From: WHSW01 sp963759295 | GTDB taxonomy: Bacteria > Actinomycetota > Thermoleophilia > Solirubrobacterales > 70-9 | Direction of reading: 5' to 3' | Length of the DNA stretch: 64,000 nt | NCBI GenBank assembly: GCA_963759295.1 | Contig: CAVWYT010000011.1 | Span: 124,001-188,000 of the forward strand | Shown: positions 26,031-35,413 of the stretch, one piece after another | Layout of the letters: the number at the start of each line of letters is the position of its first letter | Position numbering within the stretch: position 1 is the stretch's first letter | Notes under the pieces: model-generated | Database searches by the model: none | What the model was told of the DNA's origin: nothing | The model's input: the letters and a program-made list of their open reading frames with translations, nothing else | Made by a program: the position numbers and the translations under genes

Positions 26031-28478
26031 GTGGCAACTGAGGCGGGCGCCGACCGCGAGCGCGCGGCGGCCCCGGAGAAGGAAGGAAACGGCTATACGT
26101 CCGCGGAGATCACCGTCCTGCGCGGTCTCGATCCCGTGCGCAAGCGGCCGGGCATGTACATCGGCTCGACCGGCCCGCGCGGCCTGCACCACCTCGTCTA
26201 CGAGGTCGTGGACAACTCCGTCGACGAGGCCCTCGCCGGTCAGTGCGACAAGATCCGGCTCACCCTCCATCCCGACAACAGCGTCACCGTGATCGACAAC
26301 GGGCGCGGGATCCCCGTCGACGAGCACCCGGAGGAGAAGCGCGCGACCGCCGAGGTGGTGCTGACGATGTTGCACGCGGGGGGCAAGTTCGGCGAGGGTG
26401 GCGGCTACAAGGTGTCCGGCGGCCTGCACGGGGTCGGGGTCTCGGTCGTCAACGCGCTCTCCGAGCGCCTTCACCTCGAGATTCGGCGCGACGGTCACAA
26501 GTGGGAGCAGGACTACGAGCGCGGCGAGCCGCGGGGCGATTTGAAGCGCGGCGCCAAGGTCAAGGGCAGCGGCACGACGATCACCTTCCTGCCCGACGAC
26601 GAGGTCTTCGAGACGCTCGAGCTCGACTACGCGACCCTCGCCGAGCGGATGCGCGAGACCGCGTTCTTGACCGCCGGGCTGCAGATCGACCTGATCGACG
26701 AGCGCGGCGCCGGCCAGCGCGACACCTTCCTCTACAGGGGCGGGATCGTCGACTTCGTCAAGCACCTGAACGAGAACAAGGACTCGCTGCACCGCAAGGT
26801 CGTCTTCTTCGACAACGAGACCGAGGACGGCCAAGTCGAGGTCGCGATGCAGTGGAACGCCTCCTATCAGGAGTCGGTGTTCTCGTTCGCGAACAACATC
26901 AACACCCACGAGGGCGGCTCACATCTGTCGGGCTTCCGCTCGGCGCTGACCCGGACCCTGAACGCGTACGCGCGAGCGAAGAATCTGCTCAAGGAGAAGG
27001 ACGAGAACCTCTCCGGCGAGGACGTCCGAGAGGGCCTGACCGCGGTGATCTCGGTGAAGCTCGCCGAGCCGCAGTTCGAGGGCCAGACGAAGACCAAGCT
27101 CGGCAACCCGCCGGTCGAGGGGCTGGTCAAGGAGACGGTGAACCGCAAGCTGGCGGAGTTCCTCGAGGAACACCCCTCCGAGGCGCGGCGGATCCTGACC
27201 AAGGCGGTCGACGCCGCCCGGGCACGCGAGGCGGCGCGCAAGGCTCGCGACCTGACGCGACGCAAGTCGGCCCTGGAGAACTCCACCCTGCCCGGAAAGC
27301 TCGCCGACTGCAGCGTCAAGGACCCGGCGCTCGCGGAGCTGTTCATCGTCGAGGGCGACTCGGCGGGGGGCTCCGCCAAGCAGGCGCGTGACCGCAACAC
27401 GCAGGCGGTGCTGCCGCTGCGCGGCAAGATCATCAACGTCGAGAAGAGCCGCATCGACAAGGTGCTCGCCAACAACGAGATCCAGGCCCTGGTGACCGCG
27501 ATCGGCACCGGCGTCGCCGACGAGTTCGAGCTCGGCGAGGCCCGCTACCACAAGATCATCCTCGCCACCGACGCCGACGTCGACGGTGCCCACATCCGCA
27601 CCTTGGCGCTGACCTTCCTCTACCGGCAGATGCCCGAGCTGATCGACGCCGGCTACGTCTACATCGCCAAGCCGCCGCTGTACCGGGTCAAGAACGGTAA
27701 GCAGGAGGTCTATGTCGAGAAGGAGTCCGAGCTCGAGGCGCTGCTGCTGCGCGACAAGCTCGAGCAGTTCGCGCTCACCGACTCCGAGGGCAGGGCCACG
27801 AAGCTCACCGAGGCGCGCTGGACCCGCTTCAACCGGCGGCTGAAGGAATACGAGGGCTGGTCGGACTCGCTGCAGGCGGAGGTCGGTCACGACCTGGTCA
27901 CGTTCCTCGGCGAGTCGCAGATCCTCGATGCCGGAGCAGCGACGCTCGCCGCGGTCAAGGGCCTGATCGAGGCCGAGGATCCGGAGGGCGAGGCGTTCGA
28001 GACCGAGCTCGTATCGGCCTCCGATGAGCAGCTCGAGGTGAAGGCGATCCACCGCCGCAGCGGTTTGGCGCGCTACCACCGGCTTCCGGCTGCGCTGCTC
28101 GACTCGGGTGATTACCGGAAGCTGGTCGAGGTCCACGCCGACCTGCTCAGGCAGGTCGGGCGGCCGCCGTTCAAGGTCGTGCTCGGCGAGCGCGAGCGGG
28201 CCGCGGACTCGTTCCACGAGCTCCGCCGGCAGGTTCTCGACCTCGCCCGCCACGGGGTCACCCTGCAGCGCTTCAAGGGGCTCGGTGAGATGAACGCCGA
28301 CCAGCTCCGCGAGACGACCATGGACCCCGGAACCCGGACGTTGCAGCGGGTGACGATCGAGGACAGCGAGGAGGCGCTCACCCAACAGCTGTTCACCGAG
28401 CTGATGGGCGACAAGGTCGAGCCGCGCAAGGCGTTCATCGAGAAGCACGCGAAGGAGGTGCGGTTCCTCGATGTCTAG
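26031..28478 (+). CDS. gyrB: DNA gyrase subunit B with long TOPRIM-region insertion
   Basis: 815 residues from a GTG at 26031. The GHKL ATPase region has KRPGMYIGSTGPRGLHHLVY, VIDNGRGIPVDEH and GGLHGVGVSVVNAL; the TOPRIM domain has FIVEGDSAGGSAKQARDR and LATDADVDGAHIRTL. Between VYIAKPPLYRV and LQRFKGLGEMNADQL there are roughly 165 extra residues, about where E. coli GyrB also has its insertion, whereas mycobacterial and bacillus proteins lack it. With GyrA it makes the negative-supercoiling enzyme. It ends 49 bases before gyrA. Confidence 0.96.
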   Translation: MATEAGADRERAAAPEKEGNGYTSAEITVLRGLDPVRKRPGMYIGSTGPRGLHHLVYEVVDNSVDEALAGQCDKIRLTLHPDNSVTVIDNGRGIPVDEHPEEKRATAEVVLTMLHAGGKFGEGGGYKVSGGLHGVGVSVVNALSERLHLEIRRDGHKWEQDYERGEPRGDLKRGAKVKGSGTTITFLPDDEVFETLELDYATLAERMRETAFLTAGLQIDLIDERGAGQRDTFLYRGGIVDFVKHLNENKDSLHRKVVFFDNETEDGQVEVAMQWNASYQESVFSFANNINTHEGGSHLSGFRSALTRTLNAYARAKNLLKEKDENLSGEDVREGLTAVISVKLAEPQFEGQTKTKLGNPPVEGLVKETVNRKLAEFLEEHPSEARRILTKAVDAARAREAARKARDLTRRKSALENSTLPGKLADCSVKDPALAELFIVEGDSAGGSAKQARDRNTQAVLPLRGKIINVEKSRIDKVLANNEIQALVTAIGTGVADEFELGEARYHKIILATDADVDGAHIRTLALTFLYRQMPELIDAGYVYIAKPPLYRVKNGKQEVYVEKESELEALLLRDKLEQFALTDSEGRATKLTEARWTRFNRRLKEYEGWSDSLQAEVGHDLVTFLGESQILDAGAATLAAVKGLIEAEDPEGEAFETELVSASDEQLEVKAIHRRSGLARYHRLPAALLDSGDYRKLVEVHADLLRQVGRPPFKVVLGERERAADSFHELRRQVLDLARHGVTLQRFKGLGEMNADQLRETTMDPGTRTLQRVTIEDSEEALTQQLFTELMGDKVEPRKAFIEKHAKEVRFLDV

Positions 28479-28527
28479 ATCCGGACCGCGGACCGCGAAC
28501 CGCGAACCGCGGCGGGCGGTGGCCTAG

Positions 28528-31096
28528 ATGGAAGGCTCGCTGGACGCACTGACCGGCCGTATCGACGAGCGCGCGCTCGCGCAGGAGATGCGCTCGTCCT
28601 ACCTCGACTACGCGATGAGCGTGATCGTCGGCCGGGCGCTGCCCGACGTCCGCGACGGGATGAAGCCCGTCCATCGCCGGGTGCTCTACGCGATGCACGA
28701 TCTCGGCCTGCAGCCCAACCGCCCGTACCGCAAGTGCGCGTTCATCGTCGGCGAGGTGATGGGCAAGTACCACCCCCACGGCGACAGCGCGATCTACGAC
28801 ACGCTCGCCCGTATGGCGCAGGACTTCTCGCTGCGCTACCCGCTGGTCGACGGCCAGGGCAACTTCGGCTCGATCGACGACGACCCTCCAGCGGCGATGC
28901 GCTACACGGAGGCCCGCCTCGCGCGGCTGGCGACCGAGATGCTGCGCGAGATCGAGTCCGAGACCGTCGACTTCGGACCCAACTACGACGAGTCGCAAAG
29001 CGAGCCGCTGGCGCTCCCGGGTCGGTTCCCGAACCTGCTCGCCAACGGCGCCGCCGGGATCGCGGTCGGAATGGCGACCAACATCCCCCCGCACAACCTG
29101 AGCGAGACGATCGGCGCCGTCAAGGCCTACATCGACAATCCCGGGATCGACCTCCAGGGTCTGATGAAGCACGTCAAGGGCCCGGACTTCCCCGGCGGCG
29201 GCACGATCATGGGCACCGACGGGATCCGCGATGCCTACGCCTCGGGACGAGGCTCGATCCGGGTGCGCGCGAAGGCGCACGTCGAGCCGCTCAAGGGCGG
29301 CAAGGACGCGATCATCGTTTCCGAGCTCCCCTACATGGTCAAGAAGGGCGGCGACGGGGGGCTGATCCAGAAGATCGCGGACCTGGTCCGCGAGAAGAAG
29401 ATCAACGGGATCTCCGATCTGCGCGACGAGTCGGACCGCTCCGGCATGCGGCTCGTGATCGAGCTCAAACGGGGCGGCGACCCGGCGATGGTCGTCCTCA
29501 ACCAGCTCTACAAGCACACCCAGATGCAGACCTCTTTCGGGGTCAACATGGTCGCCCTGGTCGACGGGGTGCCGAAGACGCTTTCGCTCAAGGAGGTGAT
29601 CGAGCACTACGTCGGACATCAGCGCGAGGTGATTACCCGCCGCACGCAGTTCGAGCTGCGCCGGGCCGAGGCTCGCGCCCACATCCTCGAGGGCCTGCTG
29701 ATCGCGCTCGACAACCTCGACGAGGTGATCGCGCTGATCCGCGGCTCGCAGGATCCCGACGCCGCCCGGGAGGGGCTGATAGAGAGATTCGAGCTCTCGA
29801 CCGAGCAGGCGCAGGCGATCCTCGACATGCGCCTCGCAGCGGCTGACGGCGCTCGAGTCCGGCAAGGTGCGTTCCGAACACGACGAGCTGATGAAGCTGA
29901 TCGCCGAGCTGCGCGCGATCCTCGGCGACCCGGCACGGATCGACGGCGTGATTGTCGACGAGCTGAGCGAGATCGAGCACCGCTACGGCGACGAGCGTCG
30001 CACCGAGATCACCTACGCCGAGGGCGATCTCGACATCGAGGACGTGATCGCCGACCAGCAGATGGTGATCTCGATCACCCGCTCCGGCTACGTCAAGCGC
30101 CTGCCGCTGGCCACCTACCGCCAGCAGCGCCGCGGCGGGGTCGGGGTGATGGGGATGAACCTCAAGGAGGGCGACTACATCGAGCACCTGCACATCTGCT
30201 CGACGCACGACTTCCTGCTCTTCTTCACCAACCGGGGCAAGGTCTACCGGCTCAAGGTCTACGAGCTGCCCGAGGGCTCGCGGACGGCGAAGGGCAGCGC
30301 GCTGGTCAACGTGCTGCCGCTCAGAGACGGCGAGCGGGTGATGGCGGTGAAGCCGACCCGCGACTTCACCGAGGGCAAGTACCTGGTCTTCGCGACCGCC
30401 AAGGGGCTGGTCAAGAAGACCGAGTTCATCGCCTACAACACGCCGATCCGCGCCGACGGGATCATTGCGATCAAGGTGCGCGACGGTGACGAGCTGGTCC
30501 AGGTGAGGCTCACCTCCGGCGGCGACGACCTGCTGCTGGTCTCCAAATCGGGCCACGCCTCCCGCTTCAACGAGTCCGCGGTCCGGGCGATGGGCCGTGA
30601 CACCTCCGGCGTCAAGGGCATGAACGTCTCCGCGAAGGTAAATGGCGAGGAGAACCGCGTCCTGACCATGGACGTCGCCCGCGACGACTCCGAGCTCTTC
30701 GTCGTCACCGAGAACGGCTACGGCAAGCGCACCGCGGTCTCCGAGTACCCCGTCAAGGGCCGCGGCACGAAGGGCGTGCTGACGATCAAGCTGGTTGCAA
30801 GGAAGGGCGGCCTCGCCGGGGCGCTGATCGTGCGCGAGCACCAGGACCTGCTGTTCATCTCCCAGAACGGGATGGTCCAGCGAACAAACGCGGGCGGCAT
30901 CTCGCAGATGGGCCGCCCGACCCAGGGCGTGAAGGTGATGAACATCAAGGACGATGACCGGGTCAGCGCCGTGGCCCTCGTCGTCGAATCCTCCGCGGAT
31001 GTCGCCGACGAGGCGGAGCTGGTCGCCGTGGCCGCGGCCGAGGGTGCGATCCCAACCGATCCAGCCTCCGGGAGCGACGGCTCCGCCGACGCCTGA
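28528..31096 (+). CDS. gyrA: DNA gyrase subunit A, interrupted by a one-base insertion
   Basis: About 855 residues once corrected. The first segment has the quinolone region HPHGDSAIYDTLARMAQDFS, the catalytic tyrosine in AMRYTEARLA, and continues to ILDMRL near 29835. The second segment, from about 29837, carries KVRSEHDELMKLIAELRAIL and then the beta-pinwheel domain with its GyrA box, QRRGGVG; it ends in a Ser/Ala/Asp-rich tail. Dropping one G at 29836 restores the family sequence LRLQRLTALESGKVR-type join (ctc cag cgg ctg). Gyrase is essential, so the break is probably a sequence error. Confidence 0.94.
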
Positions 31097-31115
31097 GCGA
31101 CCCGCCGCGCCTCGA

Positions 31116-32246
31116 TCAGGCCGGCTCGAGGCAGGGCGCGCCGGGCCTCGGGCCTCGGACCTCGTGCGCCGAGTCGCCGGCGGGCGGGGCGCCGGTGGCG
31201 AGGCTGCGGCGCAACTGCGCGAAGGCGGTGATCCCGAGCAGCGCCGGGACGCCGAGCTGGAAGATCCGGTAGCCGATCACCGCGGCGGCCGCGATCGCGA
31301 CCGGGGTGCCGAGCAGGGCGAAGGCGGCGATCAGGCCGCCGTCGGTTCCCCCGACGCCCCCGGGCAGCGGCACCAATCCGCCGAGCTGACCGACCGCATA
31401 GGCAAGCACGAAGACCCCGAAGGCCGGCGCCCCGCCGCCGAGCGCGGCGAACATCGCGGCGAGCGCCAAGACGTCGAGCGCCATGTAGCCGACCGCCCCA
31501 CCCACGACCAGCGGTCTGCCGCTCGCGAGCAGCGCGACCGCGTCTCGGATCCCGCCGGCCAGATGGCCGCGGCCGCGGACGAGCGCGGCGCGAATCCGGC
31601 CGCCGTGCGTCGCCTCCGGGCGGTCAAGGACCCGCGGCGAGAGCGCGATCGCCACCAGCCCCGCGGCCGCCAAGGCCGCCGGGGTCAACGCCGTCAGTGC
31701 GGCGACGCCTCCGGAGAGGATCCCCGCGCCGAGCCCCACCCCGGCGACCACCACGGCGACGAAGTTGACCGAGCTGGTGACGAGAAAGAACGCGACCGTG
31801 CGTCTGCCGATCCGCTCGGCCGGCATCCCGATCCGGCCCAGCGCCCAGGCGCCGAGCGCGAGCCCACCCGCTCCGCCGGTCGGCAGCAATACGTTGGCAG
31901 CCTGCTCGGCCATCGCGACCTCGTAGCTGAACCGCCACGAGAGGCGATCGGAGAAGACGCCTCGGAAGGCGCCGACGAAGGCGAAGCAGGAGCCGACCTC
32001 GAGCGCGGCGGCAAGCAAGACCAGCGCCGGGTCGGCGCCCGCGAGGCGGCCGCCGAGATCGCCGAGCCCGCCGAAGGCGACGACGGCGCCGATGATCAGG
32101 GCTGCCAGGATTCCGATCTCGAGCAGGCGACGGCCTTGCGGCCGCATCGAGCGCATCTCGTCCGGCACCGCCGCGCTGGTCGCGGCCACGTGGGTCATGT
32201 CATCAGCGTCCATCAGCTTCCGGTTCCGTTGCGTGAGACCGGTCAC
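31116..32246 (-). CDS. Flippase-like integral membrane protein (LPG synthase TM region/UPF0104)
   Basis: 376 residues from a GTG at 32246, with in-frame ATGs shortly downstream as alternatives. About eight transmembrane segments occur, with LLPTGGAGGLALGAWAL, RRTVAFFLVTSSVNF and LVPLPGGVGGTDGGLIAAFA, the conserved elements of the lysylphosphatidylglycerol synthase TM region / AglD-like family. Stand-alone members lack the aminoacyl-transfer domain and may move lipid-linked molecules. It converges on gyrA with a 19-base gap. Substrate unknown. Confidence 0.85.
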   Translation of the reverse strand: MTGLTQRNRKLMDADDMTHVAATSAAVPDEMRSMRPQGRRLLEIGILAALIIGAVVAFGGLGDLGGRLAGADPALVLLAAALEVGSCFAFVGAFRGVFSDRLSWRFSYEVAMAEQAANVLLPTGGAGGLALGAWALGRIGMPAERIGRRTVAFFLVTSSVNFVAVVVAGVGLGAGILSGGVAALTALTPAALAAAGLVAIALSPRVLDRPEATHGGRIRAALVRGRGHLAGGIRDAVALLASGRPLVVGGAVGYMALDVLALAAMFAALGGGAPAFGVFVLAYAVGQLGGLVPLPGGVGGTDGGLIAAFALLGTPVAIAAAAVIGYRIFQLGVPALLGITAFAQLRRSLATGAPPAGDSAHEVRGPRPGAPCLEPA

Positions 32247-32398
32247 TTTCTACGACCGGTTGCGACGCTCGGGATCATCGGTCGGCGAGTCGGTGTCCGC
32301 CTCGGGCAGCTCGCTTGGCCCACACTCCGGACCCTGCGGTTCGCAGCGCGCCCGGCGCCGAGCTCGACCACCGCGTGTGCTTGAATCGAAATCACCAG

Positions 32399-32414
32399 AG
32401 AAAGGAGGTGGTCC
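32399..32414 (+). promoter_or_regulatory. Exceptionally strong Shine-Dalgarno sequence
   Basis: AGAAAGGAGGTGGTCC can pair over 16 consecutive bases with the canonical 16S rRNA tail (GGATCACCTCCTTTCT), with a single G-U pair. The GGAGG core lies 10 bases before a TTG that opens a 14-codon reading frame. No other gene in the window has such a site; most starts here have weak or no SD. Confidence 0.8.
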
Positions 32415-32418
32415 GACT

Positions 32419-32463
32419 TTGAGTGACAGTTCTTTCGGGACCCTGGAGGTGCGGGGCCGCTAG
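32419..32463 (+). CDS. 14-codon micro-ORF behind a strong SD (possible leader peptide)
   Basis: A TTG-initiated reading frame encodes the 14 residues MSDSSFGTLEVRGR and ends in TAG at 32463. It is placed at ideal distance from the strong SD. GGTCC within the SD region can pair with GGACC inside the ORF, so initiation could be modulated by a hairpin. No gene follows on this strand, since the next gene is antisense HNH, so it is either a translated micro-protein or a translated leader of the structured RNA behind it. No homolog is recognised by eye. Confidence 0.45.
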   Translation: MSDSSFGTLEVRGR

Positions 32464-32650
32464 TCGGCCGCTCCGTCCGGTCGGCGGGTGACCGCCGCCG
32501 CGGGCGGGCAGCGTGCGAGCCGCCTGGCGGAATCCAGCCCAGGCACCGGCGGGCCGCTGAGCCGGAACCAGTCCCACCCGGCGGCGATTCAGCGATCCGT
32601 TCGAAATCGCACCTTGGAAGGGCCGTCCCACGCCGGGGCGGCCCTTCGCT
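32464..32650 (+). ncRNA. Candidate structured RNA/leader tail following the micro-ORF
   Basis: This G+C-rich stretch has several local hairpins, for example CGGTC/GACCG and GCGATT/AATCGC, and ends with the long hairpin at 32617-32647. No protein-coding frame on either strand looks real. It does not match RNase P, SRP, tmRNA or 6S core motifs that I can recognise. Together with the preceding SD and micro-ORF it fills the only gap over 300 bases in the window (32247-32681); bases 32247-32398 show nothing I can name. Confidence 0.35.
32617..32647 (+). terminator. Hairpin terminator-like stem-loop
   Basis: GAAGGGCCG pairs perfectly with CGGCCCTTC (nine base pairs) around a 13-base loop. No strong T-run follows on either strand, so it could act in both directions: for the short plus-strand unit before it and for the HNH gene whose stop lies at 32682 on the minus strand. 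Confidence 0.6.
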
Positions 32651-32681
32651 ATTGACGGTGCTCCGGCCGCCGAGCTGTGCG

Positions 32682-33323
32682 CTACGCGGCGATCAGGTAC
32701 GGCTCCCAGGCGAGCGGCACCCGGGGAGCGGCGATGCGGATGAACACCGTCGGGCCCGGCGGCTTCGGGTGGTTAGCGGGGTGCATCCGCGCCTCGCGTG
32801 GCATCCGGTTGCCCTTCTTGCGGTTGCAGGGCGCGCACGAGGCGACGATGTTCTCCCACACCGACTCGCCGCCGCGACTGCGTGGAATCACGTGGTCGAC
32901 GGTCAGCCCGGCCGCCTCGCGCCCGCAGTACTGGCAGGTGTAGGAGTCGCGCGCCAGAACCGCCTTGCGGGTGATCTTGCGGCGGTGCACGTCGCGTGGC
33001 ACGCGCACATAGCGGACCAGCCTGATCACGCATGGGCGATCGAGCTCGAGGCGCTCCGAGTGCAGGGCGCCGGAGCCCTTCTCGAGCACCTCGGCGCGAT
33101 CCTTGAGGACCAGCACCGCCGCCCGCCTCACCGTGCAGACGTTGATCGGCTCGTAGCTCGCGTTCAGCACCAGGACCCTGCCGCTGGCGCCGCGGGCATG
33201 GGTCGAGCGGTTGCCGTTGAAGGCGTGCTCACGGCCGTTGATGACCTTCCCGTTGGCGGCCGACAGCGCGCGTCCCCCGTTGCGGGGGCGGATCCCTACC
33301 CCGGGATCAGCGAGGTCCGCCAT
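32682..33323 (-). CDS. HNH endonuclease
   Basis: 213 residues. After a variable basic N-terminus comes VLVLNASYEPINVCTVRRAA, then the HNH domain: CQYCG, LTVDHVIPRSRGG, WENIVASCAPCNRKKGNR, giving four zinc cysteines and the catalytic His. Actinobacterial chromosomes widely carry this stand-alone HNH protein, and its role is not established; it is not linked to a restriction system here. The ATG at 33323 is the first in frame; a shorter form starting nearer the VLVLNAS motif is possible. Confidence 0.9.
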   Translation of the reverse strand: MADLADPGVGIRPRNGGRALSAANGKVINGREHAFNGNRSTHARGASGRVLVLNASYEPINVCTVRRAAVLVLKDRAEVLEKGSGALHSERLELDRPCVIRLVRYVRVPRDVHRRKITRKAVLARDSYTCQYCGREAAGLTVDHVIPRSRGGESVWENIVASCAPCNRKKGNRMPREARMHPANHPKPPGPTVFIRIAAPRVPLAWEPYLIAA

Positions 33324-33371
33324 GATCTGCAGGATTGTAGAGCGGATGTCGGGCCGCCTTGCGGCCGCGAG

Positions 33372-34229
33372 TCATGCCACCCCGGGGATGCCCGAGGTGT
33401 CGATCGGATAGCTGCCGAGTACGCGGACGTTCTCCGCCTTGCCGCGCAGCGCCTCGATCGCGGCGCTCACCGCCGGGTCGGCCTCGGGCCCCTCGAGGTC
33501 GCAGAAGAACATGTACCTGCCGAGCCCGCGCCGCAGGGGCCGGGACTCGATCCGGGTCAGGTTGACCTCGCGGCTCGAGAACTCGGTTAGTGCCTCGACG
33601 AGCGCTCCGGGGTGGTCGGCGCCGAGCTCGGAGAAGCTCAGCGACGTCCTCCAGGCGCCGTCTCCACGCGCCACGGTCCCGGCGGGCGCGAGCCAGACGA
33701 ACCGGGTCACGTTCTCAGGCTCGTCCTCGACTCCCTCGCGCAGGATCACGCAGTCGTACATGGCCGCCGCGCTTGCGGCCCCGAGCGCGGCCCAGGGCTC
33801 CTCGCGCTCAGCGACCTCCTGCACCGCCTCGGCGGTGCTGGCCGCAGCGCGGACCAGTGCACGCGGCATCTGCGAACGGATGAACCGCGCGCACTGGGCG
33901 CTCGCCTGCGGGTGCGAGAGCACCACCTCGATCTGATCGAGCTCCAGCGAACGGCGGGCGATTAGGCTGTTGGAGATCGGCTCGTCGTGCTCGCCGACGA
34001 TCGAGACCGACGGAGCGTCGAAGGCGAGCGCGTCCAGCGTCGCGCGCACCGAACCCTCGATCGAGTTCTCGAACGGGACCAGGGCGCGGTCGGCCTCACG
34101 GTCGGCGACCGCCGTGATCGCGTCGTAGATGCTCGCCTGCGGCAGCGCCTCGAGCTCGGCGCCTGCCGCCGCCGTCTGCAACGCGTGTTCGCTGAATGTC
34201 CCGGCCGGGCCGAGGTATGCGACTCGCAT
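33372..34229 (-). CDS. pheA: Prephenate dehydratase
   Basis: 285 residues. Converts prephenate to phenylpyruvate for phenylalanine synthesis. The catalytic domain has MRVAYLGPAGTFSEHAL, RALVPFENSIEGSVRATLDA, VLSHPQASAQC and ENVTRFVWLAP with the catalytic Thr-Arg-Phe, and the regulatory ACT domain carries the phenylalanine-binding element RIESRPLRRGLGRYMFF. It lacks a chorismate mutase domain, as usual in actinobacteria. It lies about 48 bases before the HNH gene on the same strand. Confidence 0.96.
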   Translation of the reverse strand: MRVAYLGPAGTFSEHALQTAAAGAELEALPQASIYDAITAVADREADRALVPFENSIEGSVRATLDALAFDAPSVSIVGEHDEPISNSLIARRSLELDQIEVVLSHPQASAQCARFIRSQMPRALVRAAASTAEAVQEVAEREEPWAALGAASAAAMYDCVILREGVEDEPENVTRFVWLAPAGTVARGDGAWRTSLSFSELGADHPGALVEALTEFSSREVNLTRIESRPLRRGLGRYMFFCDLEGPEADPAVSAAIEALRGKAENVRVLGSYPIDTSGIPGVA

Positions 34230-34253
34230 CGGCCGGATCGTAGGCGCCCGGCG

Positions 34254-35327
34254 CTAGTTGAAGGTGACGGTGTAGGTGAAGCTGTTGTTGTCGGCGACTT
34301 CCTCACCGAGCACCGGCACGACCTGCACCTCGAGCGTCAGCGCGACGCCGGTCTCGGGCCGGGCCTCGAACGGCAGCTTCACCGCGTCGATGCCCTGGGC
34401 GTCGAGCTTCGCGATCTGGCCCTCGCCCTCGATCGGGACCGCCCCGCCGCTGAGCGTGTACTTGACGGTCACGTCGCTCTCCTCCTGATCGCCCTGGTTC
34501 TGGACCTCCGCCTCCAGCGCCGGCGCGCCGCTGCCGACATCGACGCTGTTCTCGGCATCGGCGGTCAGGTCGGTGCCGTTGATCGAGGCGCTGAGCAGGG
34601 CGACGCCGTGGATGCCGCTGGTGGTGCCGGCGTCGGTGGCGAAGCTGGAGAGGACCGTGGTCAGCTGGATGTCATCGATCCAGCGGTCGATCGGGTCGGG
34701 GAGGAACTGGCTCTCGGGCAGGGGGTCGACGTCGACGTCCTCGTCGGCGAGCACCCCCTGGACGGTGTCCCGCGCGCGGACATAGAGGACGTCGCTGGCC
34801 AGCAGCGCGCGCATATCCTGGGTGAGGCGGTCGATCGCCTCGCCCCTGCCCTCGCCGCCGAGCGCGGTCTGGATGTCCGCGGCGATCCCGGCGAGCGCGT
34901 CCCGGCGCAGCGTGAACGCCTCGACCAGCTCGACCTGGGGGTCGCTGAGCTCGTCGGGGGTGCTGAGCCCCTCGGCGCGCTGCAGGAGGTTGTCGGCCGA
35001 TCCCCTGTCGGTGGCGATCTGGGCCTCGAGCGCCTGCTCGTCCTGGCCCTTGGGCGGATCCTCGAGCAGGGTGAAGAAGTCGTTGGAGAGCTGGTTCGAT
35101 TGCGTCGCGATCGCCCCGAGGTCGGAAGCGTAGTTCTCGAACCCGCGCTGCTTGCGCTCGTTCAGGCAGCCCTTGATCCCGAGCAGGACGAGGATGATCA
35201 CGAGCACGCCGACGCCGAGGGCGAAGACCCTGCGCACCATGACCTGGCGCTGGCGGTCGAGTCCCGGGCGGTGGGCGCCCGGCCCGTCTGAAGCCGGTCG
35301 GAGTTCGTCCTCGTCGAGGAAAGCCAC
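34254..35327 (-). CDS. Single-pass membrane protein with CARDB-like C-terminal domain, function unknown
   Basis: 357 residues from a GTG at 35327. A short cytoplasmic N-terminus is followed by one strong transmembrane helix (VFALGVGVLVIILVLLGI). An extracytoplasmic alpha-helical region of about 170 residues, rich in Asp, Glu and Gln, follows, and the C-terminal 110 residues look like a beta-sandwich of the CARDB type (AEVQNQGDQEESDVTVKY, VADNNSFTYTVTF). No family name is certain. It is divergent from the kinase at 35414 with an 86-base spacer and precedes pheA. It could be an envelope protein linked to the kinase cluster. Confidence 0.6.
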   Translation of the reverse strand: MAFLDEDELRPASDGPGAHRPGLDRQRQVMVRRVFALGVGVLVIILVLLGIKGCLNERKQRGFENYASDLGAIATQSNQLSNDFFTLLEDPPKGQDEQALEAQIATDRGSADNLLQRAEGLSTPDELSDPQVELVEAFTLRRDALAGIAADIQTALGGEGRGEAIDRLTQDMRALLASDVLYVRARDTVQGVLADEDVDVDPLPESQFLPDPIDRWIDDIQLTTVLSSFATDAGTTSGIHGVALLSASINGTDLTADAENSVDVGSGAPALEAEVQNQGDQEESDVTVKYTLSGGAVPIEGEGQIAKLDAQGIDAVKLPFEARPETGVALTLEVQVVPVLGEEVADNNSFTYTVTFN

Positions 35328-35413
35328 GGTAATCAGCCGAGGTCGGGTCGGCGGGGAGAGTATGACCTCTGCCGCGGAAGGACAGACGCAGCGCCCGGCG
35401 AAGAGGTCTGGTC

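Noticed and set aside
26919..28448. A 509-residue open frame antisense to gyrB
   Set aside because: Typical shadow frame of high-G+C DNA; gyrB is certain on the plus strand.
28483..28512. Short ACCGCG repeats between gyrB and gyrA
   Set aside because: A three-unit G+C-rich repeat with no structure or relation to a known element.
32390..32416. Minus-strand similarity to the 3' end of 16S rRNA (GGACCACCTCCTTTCT)
   Set aside because: It is the mirror of the strong plus-strand SD; no other 16S sequence surrounds it, so it is not an rRNA fragment.
32392..32631. A 79-residue minus-strand frame over the SD/micro-ORF region
   Set aside because: No ribosome site or family features; it crosses the hairpins that look functional on the plus strand.
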